NCBI RefSeq assembly: GCF_047730175.1
Contig: NZ_CP159833.1
Location: forward strand, 248,001 to 312,000
Origin: Marifrigoribacter sp047730175
Lineage (GTDB): Bacteria; Bacteroidota; Bacteroidia; Flavobacteriales; Flavobacteriaceae
DNA length: 64,000 nt
Reading direction: 5' to 3'
The notes under the pieces are model-generated. The model had not been told where the DNA came from. It made no database searches and saw only the letters and a list, made by a program, of their open reading frames with translations. This document shows positions 63,967-64,000 of the stretch, one piece after another. Made by a program: the position numbers and the translations under genes. Position 1 is the first letter of the stretch. Every line of letters begins with the position of its first letter.

Positions 63967-64000
63967 TTATTCTTCTTTAATTAGTATCCATTCTATATGT
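63967..64000 (-). CDS. C-terminal end of a further cassette gene, partial
   Basis: A minus-strand frame reads HIEWILIKEE and stops at TAA (63967-63969) 5-8 bp from the repeat end, the same distance seen in other cassettes. Only 10 codons are visible. Family cannot be judged. Confidence 0.35.
   Translation of the reverse strand, partial: HIEWILIKEE

Noticed and set aside
46500..64000. CRISPR array as an explanation for the regularly spaced repeats
   Set aside because: Spacing is 0.5-5 kb with genes between the copies, repeats are 130-206 bp and palindromic, and there are no short spacers or cas genes.
46500..64000. Miniature inverted-repeat transposons (MITEs) as the identity of the repeats
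   Set aside because: No target-site duplications flank the repeats. The inverted matched words lie at the ends of the gene cassettes rather than of the repeats, and there is exactly one repeat per junction. A MITE origin is not fully excluded.
1..64000. tRNA or rRNA genes
   Set aside because: No T-loop plus acceptor-stem pattern or rRNA-like stretch was noticed while reading both strands; a tRNA scan would be decisive.

Overview
The window comes from an AT-rich member of the Bacteroidota, almost certainly a marine-type Flavobacteriaceae. The evidence is type IX secretion C-terminal sorting domains, a GLPGLI protein, TonB-dependent receptors with a carboxypeptidase-like N-terminal domain, 2TM and LytTR signalling genes, a DUF6090 protein, and start-proximal TAnnTTTG promoter elements. 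I saw no tRNA, rRNA, CRISPR array, transposase or integrase gene.

Positions 1-25.8 kb look like ordinary chromosome with genes on both strands. In order they hold: a ComM-like ATPase (cut by the window edge), a metallophosphoesterase lipoprotein, a transsulfuration-type PLP enzyme, a T9SS cargo protein, a three-subunit acyl-CoA carboxylase operon, histidine-degradation genes hutI and ftcD, a MarR-GNAT fusion, a LytS/LytR-type two-component cluster with three 2TM modules behind a TonB receptor, an NDH-2-like oxidoreductase, an ECF sigma factor with a probable membrane partner, and a GLPGLI plus TonB-receptor pair.

From about 25.8 kb to the right end the character changes. Every gene is on the minus strand. 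Gene content is a patchwork of hypothetical secreted or lipoproteins, small enzymes, regulators, YwqK/MORN-repeat and WG-repeat proteins, pseudogenes, and a DNA methyltransferase/GHKL-ATPase/receiver operon. From 46.5 kb onward almost every gene or small operon is separated from the next by a structured intergenic repeat (about 138 or 205 bp), and there are further, partly eroded copies back to 26.1 kb.

The repeats have conserved outer arms: the left begins ...AAC G..TGTATATG, the right ends TATACAC..TGTTR.... Their internal stems change sequence while staying complementary. The bases just outside the conserved AAC/GTT differ between cassettes, but the word at one end of a cassette is the reverse complement of the word at its other end (8-10 bp including the AAC/GTT). 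I traced this for 13 cassettes carrying 1-4 genes each. This is the geometry expected of integron-like gene cassettes with attC-type sites, although the usual GTTRRRY core is mostly not respected and no integrase lies in the window. I regard this cassette array as the main discovery candidate. The largest cassette carries a four-gene module: an XRE regulator, a C5-cytosine methyltransferase, a protein with two GHKL ATPase domains (Hsp90/MORC-like and histidine-kinase-like), and a receiver-domain protein with a large unknown C-terminus. It is probably a restriction/defence system.
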